Shown here in pieces: positions 1 through 14,043 of a stretch of DNA of 64,000 nucleotides. The stretch is taken from contig NC_134643.1 of NCBI RefSeq assembly GCF_030463565.1, positions 124,292,309 through 124,356,308 on the forward strand, read 5' to 3'. The notes under the pieces are model-generated. The model had not been told where the DNA came from, did not search any database, and saw only the letters and a program-made list of their open reading frames with translations. Made by a program: the position numbers and the translations under genes. This DNA comes from Pelecanus crispus (Eukaryota; Chordata; Aves; Pelecaniformes; Pelecanidae). How positions within the stretch are numbered: position 1 is the stretch's first letter; each line of letters starts with the position of its first letter.

Positions 1-3000
1 CACTGGCTAGCAATGCTCTCTGCTGAGTGACATACTCAAGAAAGGGTACTCAACCCTAATGCTATTCTCTGTCATTTCAGGAGTGAGGAGTTAGCAGAAG
101 ACATGAACATCAGGCTCACAAATGTTTTAAATAAATATTACATAAGCAATTCTGAAAGGATAACAACATTTTCCATTCTCTACAGTACAGAAAGAACATG
201 CCTACTGAAGAAAGTGGTTGTGAAGTATCATGCACACTGACTTGAAGCAAGCCTTGAAACATGATAGAATACACTTCAATGAGTTGCACTTTGGTCAGAT
301 GCCAGCACATAATAATTTCATATCAGAGCTAGCTCTACAATAAGATTAAACGCTACTCAGTACAAAAGGCATTAACTTTTAGTTCTCACAGCAGCATAAA
401 GACCCTTTTTATGGAGATTGCTATAAACAAGATATTTTCTTTCATTCCTCAAAGCTTCTTGCATTTTCCAGATGATCATCAAAAACATTTATTGAATCAA
501 TACATAGTCAAAGAGTTGTTTACAAACCGTAATGCAACGTAAGTATGCTATTCATTATTATGTGCCTACAAATGTGATTCAAAGTTGTTTAACATAAACA
601 GCATGCTTGCTGCTATCATGCAAGAAGGAAAACACATTTTTAACTAGAGAAGTGTAAAATCAAGGGAATGTTTTCCAGATTTCTCTTTCCCCCTCTCCCA
701 AATACATGGTAAATATTCCCTGAAGATAAACAACAGAAAAGCAAAAGGTAGCTTTAGCAACCACCTGGAATTACTTGGCCTCATATTTGGAGTCCCCTTC
801 ATCACCCATCAGGATTCCTTAATTGAAAATGTTTTACTGTATTTTGACACTACATACTGTCAATTCCTGTGGAATTTAAAATGGCGTGTTAAAATCAAGG
901 AAATATTATACAGGGCAGTCGCTGCAAACATGCAAAGATATTTTAATGCAAATCTGTATACAACAGACTACGCATAAAATGTTTTCCATCCCTTCCCCAT
1001 TTTTTGCTTTACTGTGTTCTCTAAATCCAGCTCATAAGTGACCCCTAGTGGTATGACACCTCCCCTCACTAAAGGAGCTGTATAAAAAGCTGCAACTGCA
1101 TCCAGCTTCCGAGAGCAAGAGATTCACGACAATTTTAATGTAATGCCAACACTGTCCCAGCTCAGCTGGGCAGGGACACTGATCAATACTGGAGTCTCAT
1201 AGTGCTGGAGAATGCACTGAAAATACTTGCAGCATGCCAGCCTTTCTTCAATAAACAGCTCCAGGGAGAAGTCTGAAGAAACTTTTATGAGTGAGCAAAT
1301 TAAGAGATCATTTAGCCTTCCAATACTTACAGGAACCAGCATGAACAAAGCTCAATTGTCAGTCAGATCCTGAGCCTGGAGTACTGAGTTAGCACCCAGG
1401 AAAAACAACCTCTATTGAATACTTCAGTTTTGTCTCAAAAGTTAGTAAAAAACCTTTTATGGTTTCATAGTCATTTTGCACTATAAGATTGGTTAAAAAA
1501 AAGCAGCCTTTGAGCAGAGAGCCAGGAAAGCCTAGTTTCCTGTAACTGTGTCTCATAGTTTAATTGTAATAGTCCTCACCATCTTTTTCTCCATGCCTTC
1601 TACATACAGTCACTATTACTATTTCCGATATCTCCCACACCTTCTCTTCTCTCTCTCCTTTCTCAAGAGGGCCAGCTAAATGCTTCTCAGCAGCACAGGC
1701 AAAAGGGTTTTTTTAAGAACTAAAACAATTTTTCAAGGCAAGGTGTCAATTTAATGACCCAAGCAAGTTCTTCGTATCTGAAGAGAGCCAAGAAAAGACA
1801 TTCTTTTCAGCCTCTGGAGGACTGCTCCTGTTTCTAGGCAGTGAGACCAGCAAGGCTCTAGTCAAGAGCAGAGACCCGAAAATTCAGAAAGCATTGCCCT
1901 TCCCTGCGCTCCTCCCTTATTTGCGGGTGGGTAGGTGTTATGAGAGGAAGGAGCCAGTTCAAGATCACACTGATGTTCTTTCTGTGAGAGCAGTGTGCTG
2001 CTTCCCTTGTCATGCTCTCACCACCTCTTTCAGCTATGGGGAAGAACATAGGTGTCGGACAGCAAATCTATAGTTACCTGTTACTCTTCATGTCATTGCA
2101 GCTCCCCACAAGATCACCTATGCAGTTATACACAGAGCTGGTATCACTCCACCACATCTGCTCTGTATCTCCAAGCTCCCGTACTTCAACCCCCCATGAC
2201 ACCCCTTCCCTCCCTTCAACAGCAACACGCTCAGTCCCTCACAAGTTCCTGCCTCTTTACTACCGCTTGCCCTGCCAGCTGGGAGCGGAGCAGAAGAGGG
2301 TGAGTGTTTCTGTCAGCACGGTGTTCAGGCAGACTGGCAGCCCCACTAACATCTCTTTATTGCCAGGCAAGACTGACAGGGTGCCTTGGCATATAACTGC
2401 CTTTGAAAAGTGTCCTGCCCTGGACTGTACATTACAAAATTTGCTGTAGAAACTCAGCTTCTTTTAAGCTTTTACCTCTACCAAATAGTTGGAACCAAAA
2501 AGTTAAAAATTTTATGGAAGAACTGGCAGATCTATTAGGAAACTACACTAATAAAGGTATGCAGAATAAGGGAAGACTAAGGAGAAAGAAGAAAGACACA
2601 CTAAAATATGCAGTACTTATTCCGCCTCTGTCTACTACACGACTGTATGACAAGTTTTACAACACTGTTCACTGAGATACACAAGGAAATACCACTGAGA
2701 AACAAGAACCAGTATCTTGGTTCCCATGTGCAGGTTTCCTTCTCTTCCCCTTTCTATCCATCCTTGCTCATGCTGCACCTACCTTCAAGTGCCATAGTTT
2801 GTATGCTAGAGAGGGTAATGATAGGAAACAGAGAAGCATCCCTCCTCTCACTTACTCTACTAAGTTACCACAGATTAAGAAATTATCCTGTGCTTGGTAA
2901 ACCACAGTAACTGACCATAATCATTCTCATAGCCATTCACAAGTGTGAAGTAAAAACACATCATCTTAAGTCTCTACAACTTATTCCACCATCCCATTGA

Positions 3001-6000
3001 GTTCTCCCTTCTTATGCCCAGCATGCCCACAGAGCTGGTGCCCCAAAAGCCCTACGCAGCCTAAGCACTTCTGAGACTGGCCTTTTTCCATGATGAACCT
3101 GCAGAGGATTTAGCTGGCAAACTTCTCGCCTCTGGAGGCGGGCACAAGCCAGGAATGTGCAGGGGATCACACCTCAGTCAGGGTGGCATTAGCTCTCAGA
3201 AGAATGGCTTTCTGCTTTCTTCTGACCAAGAGAGCTCTGAACTGTCAAAGCAGGAGACAGTCCCTATGTACCTTCATTATCTTGAGTGCTGATGGAGAGA
3301 AAAGAAAAAAAAAAAAAAAAAAGAACAGAGAGAGAACAGAGAGAGAAAAAGAAGAAAAAAGGAGGTACTGTCAAATAACCATCCCCTCTTAGAGGGCCAC
3401 TCCTTTCGGAACAACATGCTTAAACACCAGTAAACAGTAGGGACTATTATTAGAATCCAGACATTGATACAAATTGCTTTTCAATGAATGACAACAACAC
3501 TGAAATAGTTTTGGTTTACGATCAGTGTGACTCCTCTGGGTTTGCCAGTGTTATAAAGAAACAAAAGTTAATTTGAGGATGGGAGGGAGAAGAATACAAA
3601 ACAAACAAAAGCAAACACACCCTCCCTGCACACACATGCAACTCAAAGAGTTGCAAGTTAAGAAATAACTTTGAATTTATTATGGAAGAAACCCCTAAAC
3701 ACATGGTGTTAAATTACAAATATTTTTTAATTGATGGTACTTTGTTATCAGTCCTTCGGTTAAGTTTTACAGATAAATTTTTCAGAAAGCCACTTAAGAG
3801 AAAAAGCGTACCACCTGTCAGAACGCAAATGGTTTGCCAAATGCACTGCATTGCCTAACCAGCGTAGTAGAAACACAGCTTTTAACAGCAAAACGAGTTC
3901 CACACATGGCATACATTAAATCCATTTCCCAAAAAGAATAAGCTGTTCCAGCAAATACACATTTTTACTGGTACAGATGCATTTACATTGCTGTATCTAC
4001 TTTTTTTTTTTTCCTGAAGCAACTTTGCCATAAAAGACATTTTCATTCCTAGCCAAGAGACAAACTGCCGAAGCTTTAAAGCACAGACAAAGATTTCTGG
4101 CAACAATGCACTGTTCTTTTGAAATAATACATATAATACATTAACACAAGTAAGAAATGTTAGACACAACTATTTATTAGTGATCAACAGAATCCTTTCA
4201 GATCTCTCACGTGGTGTGCTTTTCATTCAACAGTTTTCTCAGCTCTCCAGTTACTTCTGAGCTAGAGCAAAGAGCAAATTTCCTTTCTGGAATAAATACT
4301 TCCAACGTGCTCTTGCTTTTTGTCCTACTGGCTAAAAAGGCAGGGACGATGCTTACACTTTGAGGATGATAGGAGAAAATAAGCAAGTCTCCTATTTCAT
4401 ACATTACACAATTTGGTTCACTTCTAAGCATGAAAACTTGGATAGCAACAAAAATAAGGTTTTGGGGTTTCAGTACAACTACCTCTGATTTTAGCACTGG
4501 AAATTTAAAAAAAATCCTGAAGTTTCACAGTTGAATCTCAAGTTCTACAATACACATTAATATGCATGGAAATATTTCATAAACAATTGTCTCAAAATGT
4601 ACCCTGAAATCTAGGTTCATTATAGTGTTAGCTGAGAGTTCAAATTTCCCATCCTCAAAGAAAGATTTATTCAGGATAAAAGTAACTTCATACTCTCTTT
4701 GCTGACATAATGGACTTGGAATTTGAAAACAGCCGATGCCATCACAGAATCAAAAGTGCAGCTCAAGACATGTAAATTTGGTCCGACTGAATTCTGATTG
4801 TGCTATAAGTGTACCGAGTTATTCAAATAGACAAAGTTGTCTTTGCACTGTATTACCCTTGTGAGAGTAGTATTCTGTATCTCAAAGTGTTCCTTAAAGG
4901 AACGTTTGAAATTCAAGAGGTGCATTCAGTTGTACTTTTTAATTATTCCTTCTGCCACCAATAAACAACAGTTAGCACCCCCAACTTCAAGCTTCAGCCA
5001 TTATGTTTGGATTGACTGTTTATTATTCTGGAAGAACCTACTGTTTAAAAGATGGTTACTAGCTGAGCCGAAGTAACGAAGACTGATTACATTTCATTAT
5101 TTGGCCGCCATCCATTTGGAAGATACTGAAAAAAATGACTCAGCCTAACACAGCCTGAGGAGTTAGTAGTCAAGTTTAAGAGGCTTCAGATCAGCAAATG
5201 TGTGGGTGTAATGTACTTCCTAATGGAAATAATCACTATTCTGACAAATCTCTCTCATTCTTCAAGGAGTGAATTCTTGTTTTGAAACCTAGAAGATGTT
5301 ATGCTGAAACTTACGGCAATAAAATGCAATCCTAGCATTTATGTCTGAAAAATTATCCTTTAAGATGGCAATGTGAAAGAGTAAATATTTGAGTGTTTAA
5401 ATGCAAAGCTGCAGAAAAAATCAGATCTCTATGCTTGAAGCTGCCACTGAACATATGGGTGCCAGACAACAGGCTTACAGTGATCACCATTTGTTTCAAC
5501 ACTCTTGAGTTCACTGTGCACCACAGTGACACAGAATTTTCTTTTTACAGCAATGTACAAGTCTACAATTTGCTTAACTGCTTTACACTAGATCAAGGAA
5601 AGAGGAAAAGAAAAAGGTGCTGTGTTTCAGTATCAATACTTGTCTCTAAAATTACACTTAACACCAAAAAGTTGTGCAGATTTAACTAAACTTTTAACCA
5701 GCAAGTAACCTGCCTTTCATACTATATTGCTCTTGGTTCAAACACTGCCTTCATTGTTGTTGTAGCACTTTATCAATACAATGCGGATTTTTCCCAGATA
5801 ACTGAATTTTAAAATGTCCATACGTGTGTATCTGAAGCAAACCATACTTGCAAGCCTTAGTGCAAAAAGTCTTGTGATGAAAGAGTTGCCTCAAGTGCTG
5901 TTACTTTCACAGCCGCCTACCTTATACTCTATTTACAAGAAAGGAGATCAGGAATAAAAAGTACATACTGTCACAGCAATCATTCAACACCACCAGCAGC

Positions 6001-9000
6001 GAGCACTAGCCGAGGATTGACTAGCATAATTCTACATGGTAAGATCTGGACCTCTTAACAGATGGATGTTATCATCCACTATTCAGACACTACAGCTTTT
6101 ATTTGAACTCGAAGCCATAATATTACCAGAATTTCAGTCTCAGACTGGTAGAGTCTGTGGACATCTTAAGAAAAAGCCAGGTGAACAAAAGAAACACAGG
6201 AAGGCGGGGCGGGGGGGGGGGGGGGGAGAAACGAAAGGAAAAAAAGAAGAATAAAACTGAAAATCCCCAAGATACGGGAATCAAATCACAGCAGTAGCAT
6301 TATTTGAGAACTGCAATACACACAAAAATTTAAGAAATTATATTTTCTGGTTTAACGTATCAATCTGACATTTTAACTTTCTACTGACAAGTAACCTAAA
6401 TATTGTTACCCCAACAGTGGTAACAACATGATCTAATTTCCGTTGTTTAGAAAGGTATTCAACAGCTAAAATGAGGTTCAGTGCTTATTTAGTACAGCCT
6501 CCAACTCATCCCATCTCCAACTTGAATTATAGCACAGCTGGAAATCTCTGCCTGTTTTAGAACAGTATCAGCAGCATAAATCTAGTCTGGCTAAGCCATA
6601 TGCAGTCAATATATCACTTTTTTAAAAGCTTGACCATCCCGTTCCTAATGTATTTTTCTTGAGTGATAAAATTTAATTGTGTAATTTTCAACATAACTAC
6701 TGTTAAGGTTTAAATATTTCTTCCCAAGTCCCCTACATTCCACCCTAAACTAAAATCTTCTTTTCATATGCCAAAGGCAAAAAATGCATTACAAAGTGCA
6801 TAACTCCTCATGAAATATTAACATCTGCCGTTCCAAGTCTTTTTTCAAAGAAAAGGACACTACATTTAATTATGTGTAAGTTAATTATACCTTTGTTTAT
6901 TTTTTCATACAACAAACTAGCCCCCAGTTTTTATAATATATATACATGTAAAAAAAAAAAGGTAATAGATAACATATATGAAATCCTGGATGCTTAGAGT
7001 CAAAATTCAACTCTTTCTTTTTTAGGAATTAAAGAAATTGTCTCCCCAAATTCTAAAGTTACACTGATTTTCAGAAAGCTAATAAGCTAATGTCAGTTCC
7101 GCTCATATTTTATTGGCTTTTTTTAATCCATGTAGCAAAACTGTGATTTTAAGATACATGATAACCATATAAACTGGAAACTAAAACTTCAAAATGTGAA
7201 CCCTAAGGAGAAAAAAAAAAAAAAAAAAATTTCTAATCCATCCCTGAGAAACAGCTACAAATTACATTGCAAAAAGCACTGCCCGAGACACAGAGAGTAG
7301 ACAGGAAGATCTGAAAGTCTTAATAAATCAAATTTATACCAATCAGCATAATAGATTTGATGGGATTGTTAAACAGCATCACAACAATGATGCAAAAAGA
7401 CATGAATTGTTCAGGAATTGTAGGCAGAGGAAAAGACAAGAGAAGCTATTTTTTCATATAATAAAGTTGAGAAAGTTTTATTTGATGTCCACAATGTTGT
7501 AGAAAATAGGTGTGATGAAAGTTCTGATGTGAAAAAGGAGGAAAGGGGATGGGAAAAAGAAACCAAGGAAATCACACTGAACACGGTACAGCTCTACTGT
7601 AAATTGAAGCTTACAGATCAGAAAGAAAAAAAACTAACCAAACTAGCACTTTAAATTTCACGAATTTAAAAATGACCAAAAAAATTCTACATTTTTTCTT
7701 AATGGAGTAGAAAATGCAGAGCAAAATCAATTATTTCTTTCACATAAGCAAAAGGAGCTTGTAGTTCCTAAATTAACTAGAAAAATCTGACAAGGTTAGG
7801 TCTACCAGAGGTTTTTAAGCATAACGGTACAGATGCAACTGCCAGTTTGGGGGTGAGGAATCATTAGTGAACCACCAACTCTTAGAAACAAGGAGAAGAG
7901 CATTTGCCATTCTTCCATTTTTGGAACTGCTAATAGGACATTGAGCTTGGGGACATGAGGATCATCAGTTGACTCATTGTGACATTTCTTATTACAGGGA
8001 AGCATAAGAAAATCATCCAAAAATCACTTGCTGTCAATGAGCATTACTTTGATAATCTCTCAGGGAAGGAATATACTATCCAATACATCCCCAGTGACCT
8101 GTACTGGACAAGCTCTCCATACAAACAGTGATAAAAAAGAAGGCAGTTCAAGAGTACTAGAGCTTGCAAGACAGTTTCCTCCATTTCCAGTACTACTGAC
8201 TCACTCTGATCTTAAACAAGTTTAAGTATTTCCTCAAATTATTCACCTGTCAGGTACATTTCTGGTATCTCCTTGCTTTCTAGGAAAGCAAGAAGACCTA
8301 TGTAGAACTTGATGTATGGAGAAAAATAAATAACTTGTTAGAAAGCTGAACTATTACATACTCCTTATTTATTATAATATGCTATCTCTTCATTATTAAC
8401 TGCAGTTTTTACACAGAAGTTGCAACTTCCTTTCACACAATGTTCTGGAATCATGTCATGGCTGAAGCGAAAGACATTGAAACAATGACCACACATACAA
8501 GCACAGAAAAACTACCATTAAAAAAAAAACTGTGGAAAAACAATATTTAAAAAACTAATTTTGGCGTAAACTTTAACTATACAGTATACATTGCAAAAAT
8601 ATCTTTAATCGATGGCCTGCAACCTGTAATATGCCACTAGGTGGCAAGTTTGGACAGAAATTAGCTAACTTTTTTTATTCACAGCACATTTGAAAATTGC
8701 AAGTGCATAGGAAAGAAACAATCACGAAAAAAAGAGTGAAGGAGTAGAACAAAAAAAAGAAGAGTTCAATAAACGACAAGTCTTCTGTATAGAGCACATT
8801 TAATATTAGTAAAAAAGGCTAAATGGGTTTTAGTTTTATTCCCACATCTGCCACAAAAATAGATAATCGAATTTACTGCTCACAGACAGGGAAGAACTTG
8901 TTTCTTATTTGGTCACAGACAGCAGCATTGGCTGTAACAACCATGAGAATCCAAGATCTGGAGGAAGGCTGAAAAGGGAAGCAGCAAAGTTAGGTATTGG

Positions 9001-10846
9001 GAAAGCAAAGCTTATGCAAGGAATTGCTATTTAGAATTCCTTGGAAAGCAATCACAAAGGGGCTAGGGGTACTCAACACGTCTGTAAGAAGAGGCTGAGG
9101 AAGCTGGGTTCATTCAGTTTGGCAAAGAGGAGGCTAAGGAGTAATTTAATAACTACCTGTAACTACTTAAGAGAGTTAAAAGAATGACAGAGCCAAATGC
9201 TTCTTTGTAGTGCCAGACAATATAATGAAGCATCAACAGCCATAAATTGCAGCTTGAGAGGTTCAGGCTAGACATCAGGAAAAAAAAAAAAAATCACTAG
9301 AATGGTACAGCAGCATTGGAATAGGTTGCACAGACAGGTTGTAGCCTGCACCCTTGGAGGTTTTCAAGATTCAACCAGACAAAGGGCATGGCTGACCTGA
9401 TCTAGCATTGGCAACGGCCCTGCTTCAAGCAGAAGGCTGGATAGAAGCACTTCCAATAGTATTTTCACCATTGTAAAGAGGAGATGGATCTGGCAGAGTT
9501 TGACACACGTGAAAGGGCAATCATTCAAGGGGAATAAAAAAAAGCTGTCTGCATTTTGCCTAATTTTGATCAATTTTTACATCCAAGATGAGTCGCTATA
9601 TGAGGGTATTACTTAATGTACCACTAGACAGTTTTGGCAGTATCTTCAGAGACATAGAAAAAAAATGCAGATTTGAATTTACAGATACACCCTTTAATAG
9701 TATTTTAGTCAGATTGTCTAGATCTGCTACTGACTTGCCTGCCATACAATGAAGTCACATATCACATATTCCCAATCTATAAATTGTGCAATGCTTATCA
9801 TACCTACCTTCCAGATTAACAAACAGTGTTTTGAAAAGTACAATCTAAATCTAAAATATCATCCAAGTTATTTTAAAACATTGAGCTGCAATATGTCACT
9901 TTGTTCATTGATTGATCCTGTAGCCAAAAAAGGATGTTATATATGATACTGCTGGAAAGAGGCATCCAAGGAGGAGCTTCTATAGTTGAGTTCCCCTAAA
10001 CACAGACATCTCATTTCTGTGCTAATGTAAGGGTAGTACAGAAAAGGAACAGGAATCAGCCATGTGTGCTAAAAGCAAGTAGTGACAGCGCTATATGGGT
10101 TGGAAACAACCACCTCAAAGAGCCTGAGTAGCCTGTATTGGTTTTTAATCACCTACTGCTTCACCCCTTCAGATCAATATAATACAGTTCTCATGTATTT
10201 GAAATCATATTTAAAAAAAAAGTTAGAATTACTGCTTTATATGTTCTTCACAATTCTTCATAGCAATGTCTCAAATTGAGAAGTCCAGAATAGTCAGCTG
10301 ACTATTTGAATTACAAGAAGCTATTCTTTTCCCAGGAAATATTACAACATCCTCAGGAATAAAGCTCTTCATTGTGTAATCACACACTCTTCCCTACTCA
10401 CTCAGGTCTTCCAGTTTTAGTCTGCCACGCCATTCTCCACAATTTGGGTTTGAACTTTTGTTGCCAGCCTATGCAGAACTTTCTACCTTGTTTTAAAAGA
10501 AAAACAAATCCTGTCTTTTAAATCAATTCCTTCTGTAGCTTACCACAGCCTTTTGTTTTGATATTGCAGAAGGATGCAAATAAGCATAAAAGTTCTTAAC
10601 AGAAATACAACAAATATATCTGAAAAGTTAACCCTGCACAATTTCCCCATGGATAAATTCAAAACGACTACTAGCAGGAAACAAAATAGTGAAAGAATAG
10701 AAATTAAACCTTTTGCTTACCTGTAACACAGTTGTAAACCTCTCCAAACAAAAATACCACATAAGAAACAAGGTATATTTAAGTGAACACTGAATTTGTC
10801 TTGTAGGGTAAGTCTCAAACAACTGAAATGTAAGCAGAAGCCTTAC
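1..10846 (-). other. HLCS: HLCS intron 5 (partial), no coding exon seen
   Basis: This is AT-rich non-coding DNA downstream of HLCS exon 5. Open frames of up to 145 codons occur (for example 2012-2449 plus) but show no domain, codon bias or splice support. It holds A-runs near 3306-3322 and 7210-7229, a G-run at 6211-6226, and one old CR1 relic listed separately. Nothing else was identified. Confidence 0.8.
9080..9455 (+). mobile_element. Old, 5'-truncated CR1 LINE 3' region
   Basis: The sequence follows the avian CR1 3' consensus in order: an 'aagaggctgaggaagctggg' motif, an 'aaagaggaggct' motif, a 'gacatcagga' motif followed by an A-run, 'ggaataggttgcacagac', and a 'cctgatctagcattggc' segment. 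It is heavily diverged and has lost the terminal octamer tail. It lies antisense to HLCS within the intron. Boundaries are approximate because both ends fade out. Confidence 0.75.
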
Positions 10847-11029
10847 CTCATCAGAAGAGAGAAGGTAAATAGGTGTTAACGTAGGAATTTCGCTTAATTC
10901 ACAACTCAGGCCAAGCGATATCAGGATTTCCTTGAGAACTTCATATCTCTTGGTATTGCTTATCTTAAGCAAATTAAAATCCTCTTCAGTCTGGACATCC
11001 ATAGAATTGATATCCAGTTCCAAGTGTGC
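10847..11029 (-). CDS. HLCS: HLCS coding exon 5
   Basis: This exon has 61 codons in phase 0. It begins [10 protein letters not shown] and includes [18 protein letters not shown] and [11 protein letters not shown], which align with the human [20 protein letters not shown] region. The donor is GAG|GTAAGG. No later HLCS exon, such as the catalytic KWPNDI motif region, was found to the left in the window. Confidence 0.95.
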
Positions 11030-13102
11030 CTGGCACAATATGAGCAAGGGGAATTAAAAAAAAAATATATTTTGTTGGTATTACACATTTTAGTGTGGCA
11101 GAGAGAGATAAGCACAACAGTTCCAAGAGCAGCTTTGTCCTGACTGTGGTTGCTGAACTATCCAGTGTTACTAGTGCAATTTAAAAGTTTCTCACGTCTT
11201 CATCATATCTACACAAGTAGAGGGGGGGTTTATACTAATAAACTAAGGAATACCTATATATTTATAGTTTCTGATTCAGGGATCACAGTTGCCAGTACAC
11301 TATAATTTTCTCTGAAACCTACACAAAATATCCCTTCTTAATAAACTGGTCTTCTCCTGGAGGAGTTTTTTAAACTTGTATTTACTAACTTAAATTTCTC
11401 CTTCTGCTTTTCATGTCTGCTAGCAACCTAGAACCAACAGCAATATTGGTCATATTCTGGCTTGTACAAGAGCAGAATTACATTAAAATTGAAAGAGCTT
11501 TATCAGAGGTTGCACAAGACATGTAGAACTCAGGCTGAGCAAGTCCTTACTGTGTCACATGAATTAAGTTGCAATCAGTGCAGATAAAGGAATGCTTCCA
11601 TCTGAAAGAGAACTAAGAACCCCAGAACATCACCTTGCAGAGAATCACTTCTCAAGGCTGAAGCAGATGCTTAAAAGTAGAAATGAAATGCAGAAAATGA
11701 AGAAAAAAAAAAAAATCCCTTCTAGACCTCCTTTTTCGTTTAGTTTTTGTGGGGGTTTTTTGTGTTTGGTGTTTTTTGTGGTTTTTTGTTTGTTTTTTCA
11801 ATAAGTGTTCCAAGATTTTTGTACCCTACTATATGTATATTAATTTAAGGAAAATCACAAGCTATTATCTTTGTTCATTTCTCCAATTGCGCACATTTTA
11901 ATTATGTTCTTCATCTTTCATATATATTCTACTTTATTGAAATTCAGGGAAATATGCTGAAATGGGGGCGGGCAGAGCGGAAACAGAAGAGTACAGAAAA
12001 AAGGGAAACAAGTCAGTGACAGAATATTTAATGGCTGATGTCACAGTCCCCTGAATAGAAAACAATAAGGCTTTTCAAATCCAGACTGGAAGTCATTTAA
12101 AATTATAAAATGACACACTAATCCTTTTAATCTGATTTTTGAAGCTATACTGTAATGCCCTTTTTCTGTGGAAAACCTCTGCAGTATTAAGTTTTACTAC
12201 AGCAGAAGGGTCAATTTAAACGGTACAGCAAAGCAGGTTTTACCATGGAACTTGCAGAAATGGATAGCAACAGTATCTAATCAATTTTCTAGTACAAGCA
12301 TACAGCACATGGGTGGCAAAGCTTCCTACCTAAAGCTATAAACATGCTACTATGTATAACAGAGTTTCCAAAAAGCTAGCAGATTTTATCTGATAAACTG
12401 ATAAGAGACAAAAACACTTCTAAGAAGCCCAATGAATTTTTCTGAATTACATAATTGCTAGAAGCATGTATGCTACCTGATACGTGAGCAGTTAAATTTG
12501 AGTGCTCTGGGCTCCTGAGAAAGTTCTCCTGTAACTGAAATATTGGTAAAAATAGGTCCTAGAATCTTTCACGAAGTTTGTTGAGCTATGTCTCCATTAT
12601 ATTCCTCATACTTAATACCGGTAAATAATCTTGCTCTGCTTGTCTCAATGTACTGCTTGAAAGCAAAGACAGAGTCATCCACCAACAACTCCGCTCTTCC
12701 TGTTCCCACCTCCCAAAATCTGCCAAATGCACAGTTGTATCACTGCACAACTTCTAGAAGGCAGAAAAGGATAGCTCTGCTCTTGAAGATGCTTGCTTAC
12801 TATGCAAATCTGCACTCTCTTCTACCACCCACTGTGATCTTGCATGATCTACATGTGCATGGCTACATGGGGAAAACAAGGAAGTGTAACAGCAGTGACA
12901 TTCTCTACCATTCTTTAAGCTTCCTGAGGATCAAGTGAAAACTATTCTGCATTCAGAGTCCTTGTACATTCACTGAGACATCCATCTATACCTCCCCTTG
13001 ACAAGCATCCCCAAGAGCATGCAATGGGAACAAGTGAACTTTTTTAGCATACCACAACATCATGTAGCAATGAGCAAATTAATGCTTCTGCATATGCAGT
13101 AC
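11030..13102 (-). other. HLCS: HLCS intron 4
   Basis: This 2.07-kb intron has consensus GT-AG ends and T-rich and A-rich simple tracts near 11,700-11,800. A 116-codon plus-strand open frame at 12588-12938 has no recognisable family and no splice support. Nothing else was seen. Confidence 0.8.
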
Positions 13103-14043
13103 CTGAGAAAGAATGGCTTCTCCTCCACTGTCTCCGTAAGTCAGATGAACAATAACTGTATCTTTATCAGCGTTATTTAATTGACTCAATGTCTTCACTT
13201 TGCTGGTATCTTCCTTCATCACTTCCTCAAAAATACAGCCACTGACCAAAAGATTTAACGTAATTTCAGTGCTGTCCATTTTAGAGACCACTAATTCACG
13301 AACAGTCTTCCTTAGTTTGCTTTTTCTCTTTATTTGTATGCCACCAAATGTAAAAGATGAAGAAAAAGCTAGAATCTTTCCACCTTTAGATAAAAACTTC
13401 ATAAATTGTTTGTGGTTCTCCTCAGAAATAGGTTCCTCTGTGGCAATGATCAACAGCAATGAATTATCAATCCATGGAGCTTTTAGAACTTGTTCCTCAT
13501 GCAGCTGGTAGATGGTGTAGCTCTCTGAATCAATACATTCCTGAAGGATTGATTTTACCCGCTCAAATTCCACTTTTGCAGTTTCAGAGCCAAGATAAAT
13601 CAATATATTAGGGGGCTTTCCAGCAAGGTTTACTCTCTTTACTCCTCTTGCTAGACAGTCATCATTCTTCTCTTCCAGTTTGCTATTGCAATCATCTGAA
13701 AGTTCTGGAATGTTTTCTGCAGAAGCAAATCTGACCGATTCAATAGTACTGTTTTCAAGTTGCAGGCATTCATGACAGCTGGAAAGATGCAAGTGATGGT
13801 GTTCTCCAGCACCTATCTCTTTGTCAGACAGTCTGTTGGATTTATCCTCACGCTCACTTTCTTTCTCTAGCTTGGATTTCTCTTGTCCTGCAGATTCAGC
13901 TACTCCTAATGCTGGTTTAACAGTAGTCCCAAAAGTAGCAGCAGGAGTTACTTCATCCATTTGTGTACTGCTTACACTTTGGTCTTTTACAGATGGTGCC
14001 ACCTGTGCCAACTCCTTCAGAGTAGATTCCTGTAAATAGACAG
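13103..14043 (-). CDS. HLCS: HLCS coding exon 4 (large exon, biotin-protein-ligase N-terminal domain)
   Basis: This 941-bp exon is the largest in the window. The acceptor at 14044-14045 was chosen over a nearer AG because only it keeps frame, reading SVYLQESTLKEL after the split serine codon. Features in order are a variable acidic/serine-rich linker, the conserved HLHLSSCHECLQLENST block, the PPNILIYLGSETAKVEF block that opens the biotin-protein-ligase N-terminal domain, and the LSKGGKILAFSSSFTFGG block. The exon ends in phase 0 at LSQ before a GTACTG donor. The linker is poorly conserved relative to human; the blocks are highly conserved. Confidence 0.96.

Noticed and set aside
2012-2449. 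145-codon plus-strand open frame
   Set aside because: It lies in an HLCS intron with no recognisable domain and overlaps other frames of equal quality; consistent with chance.
14028-14031. Nearer acceptor AG for HLCS exon 4 (after ttacag)
   Set aside because: It gives an immediate stop when joined to exon 3; the acceptor at 14044-14045 restores the conserved SVYLQESTLKEL sequence.
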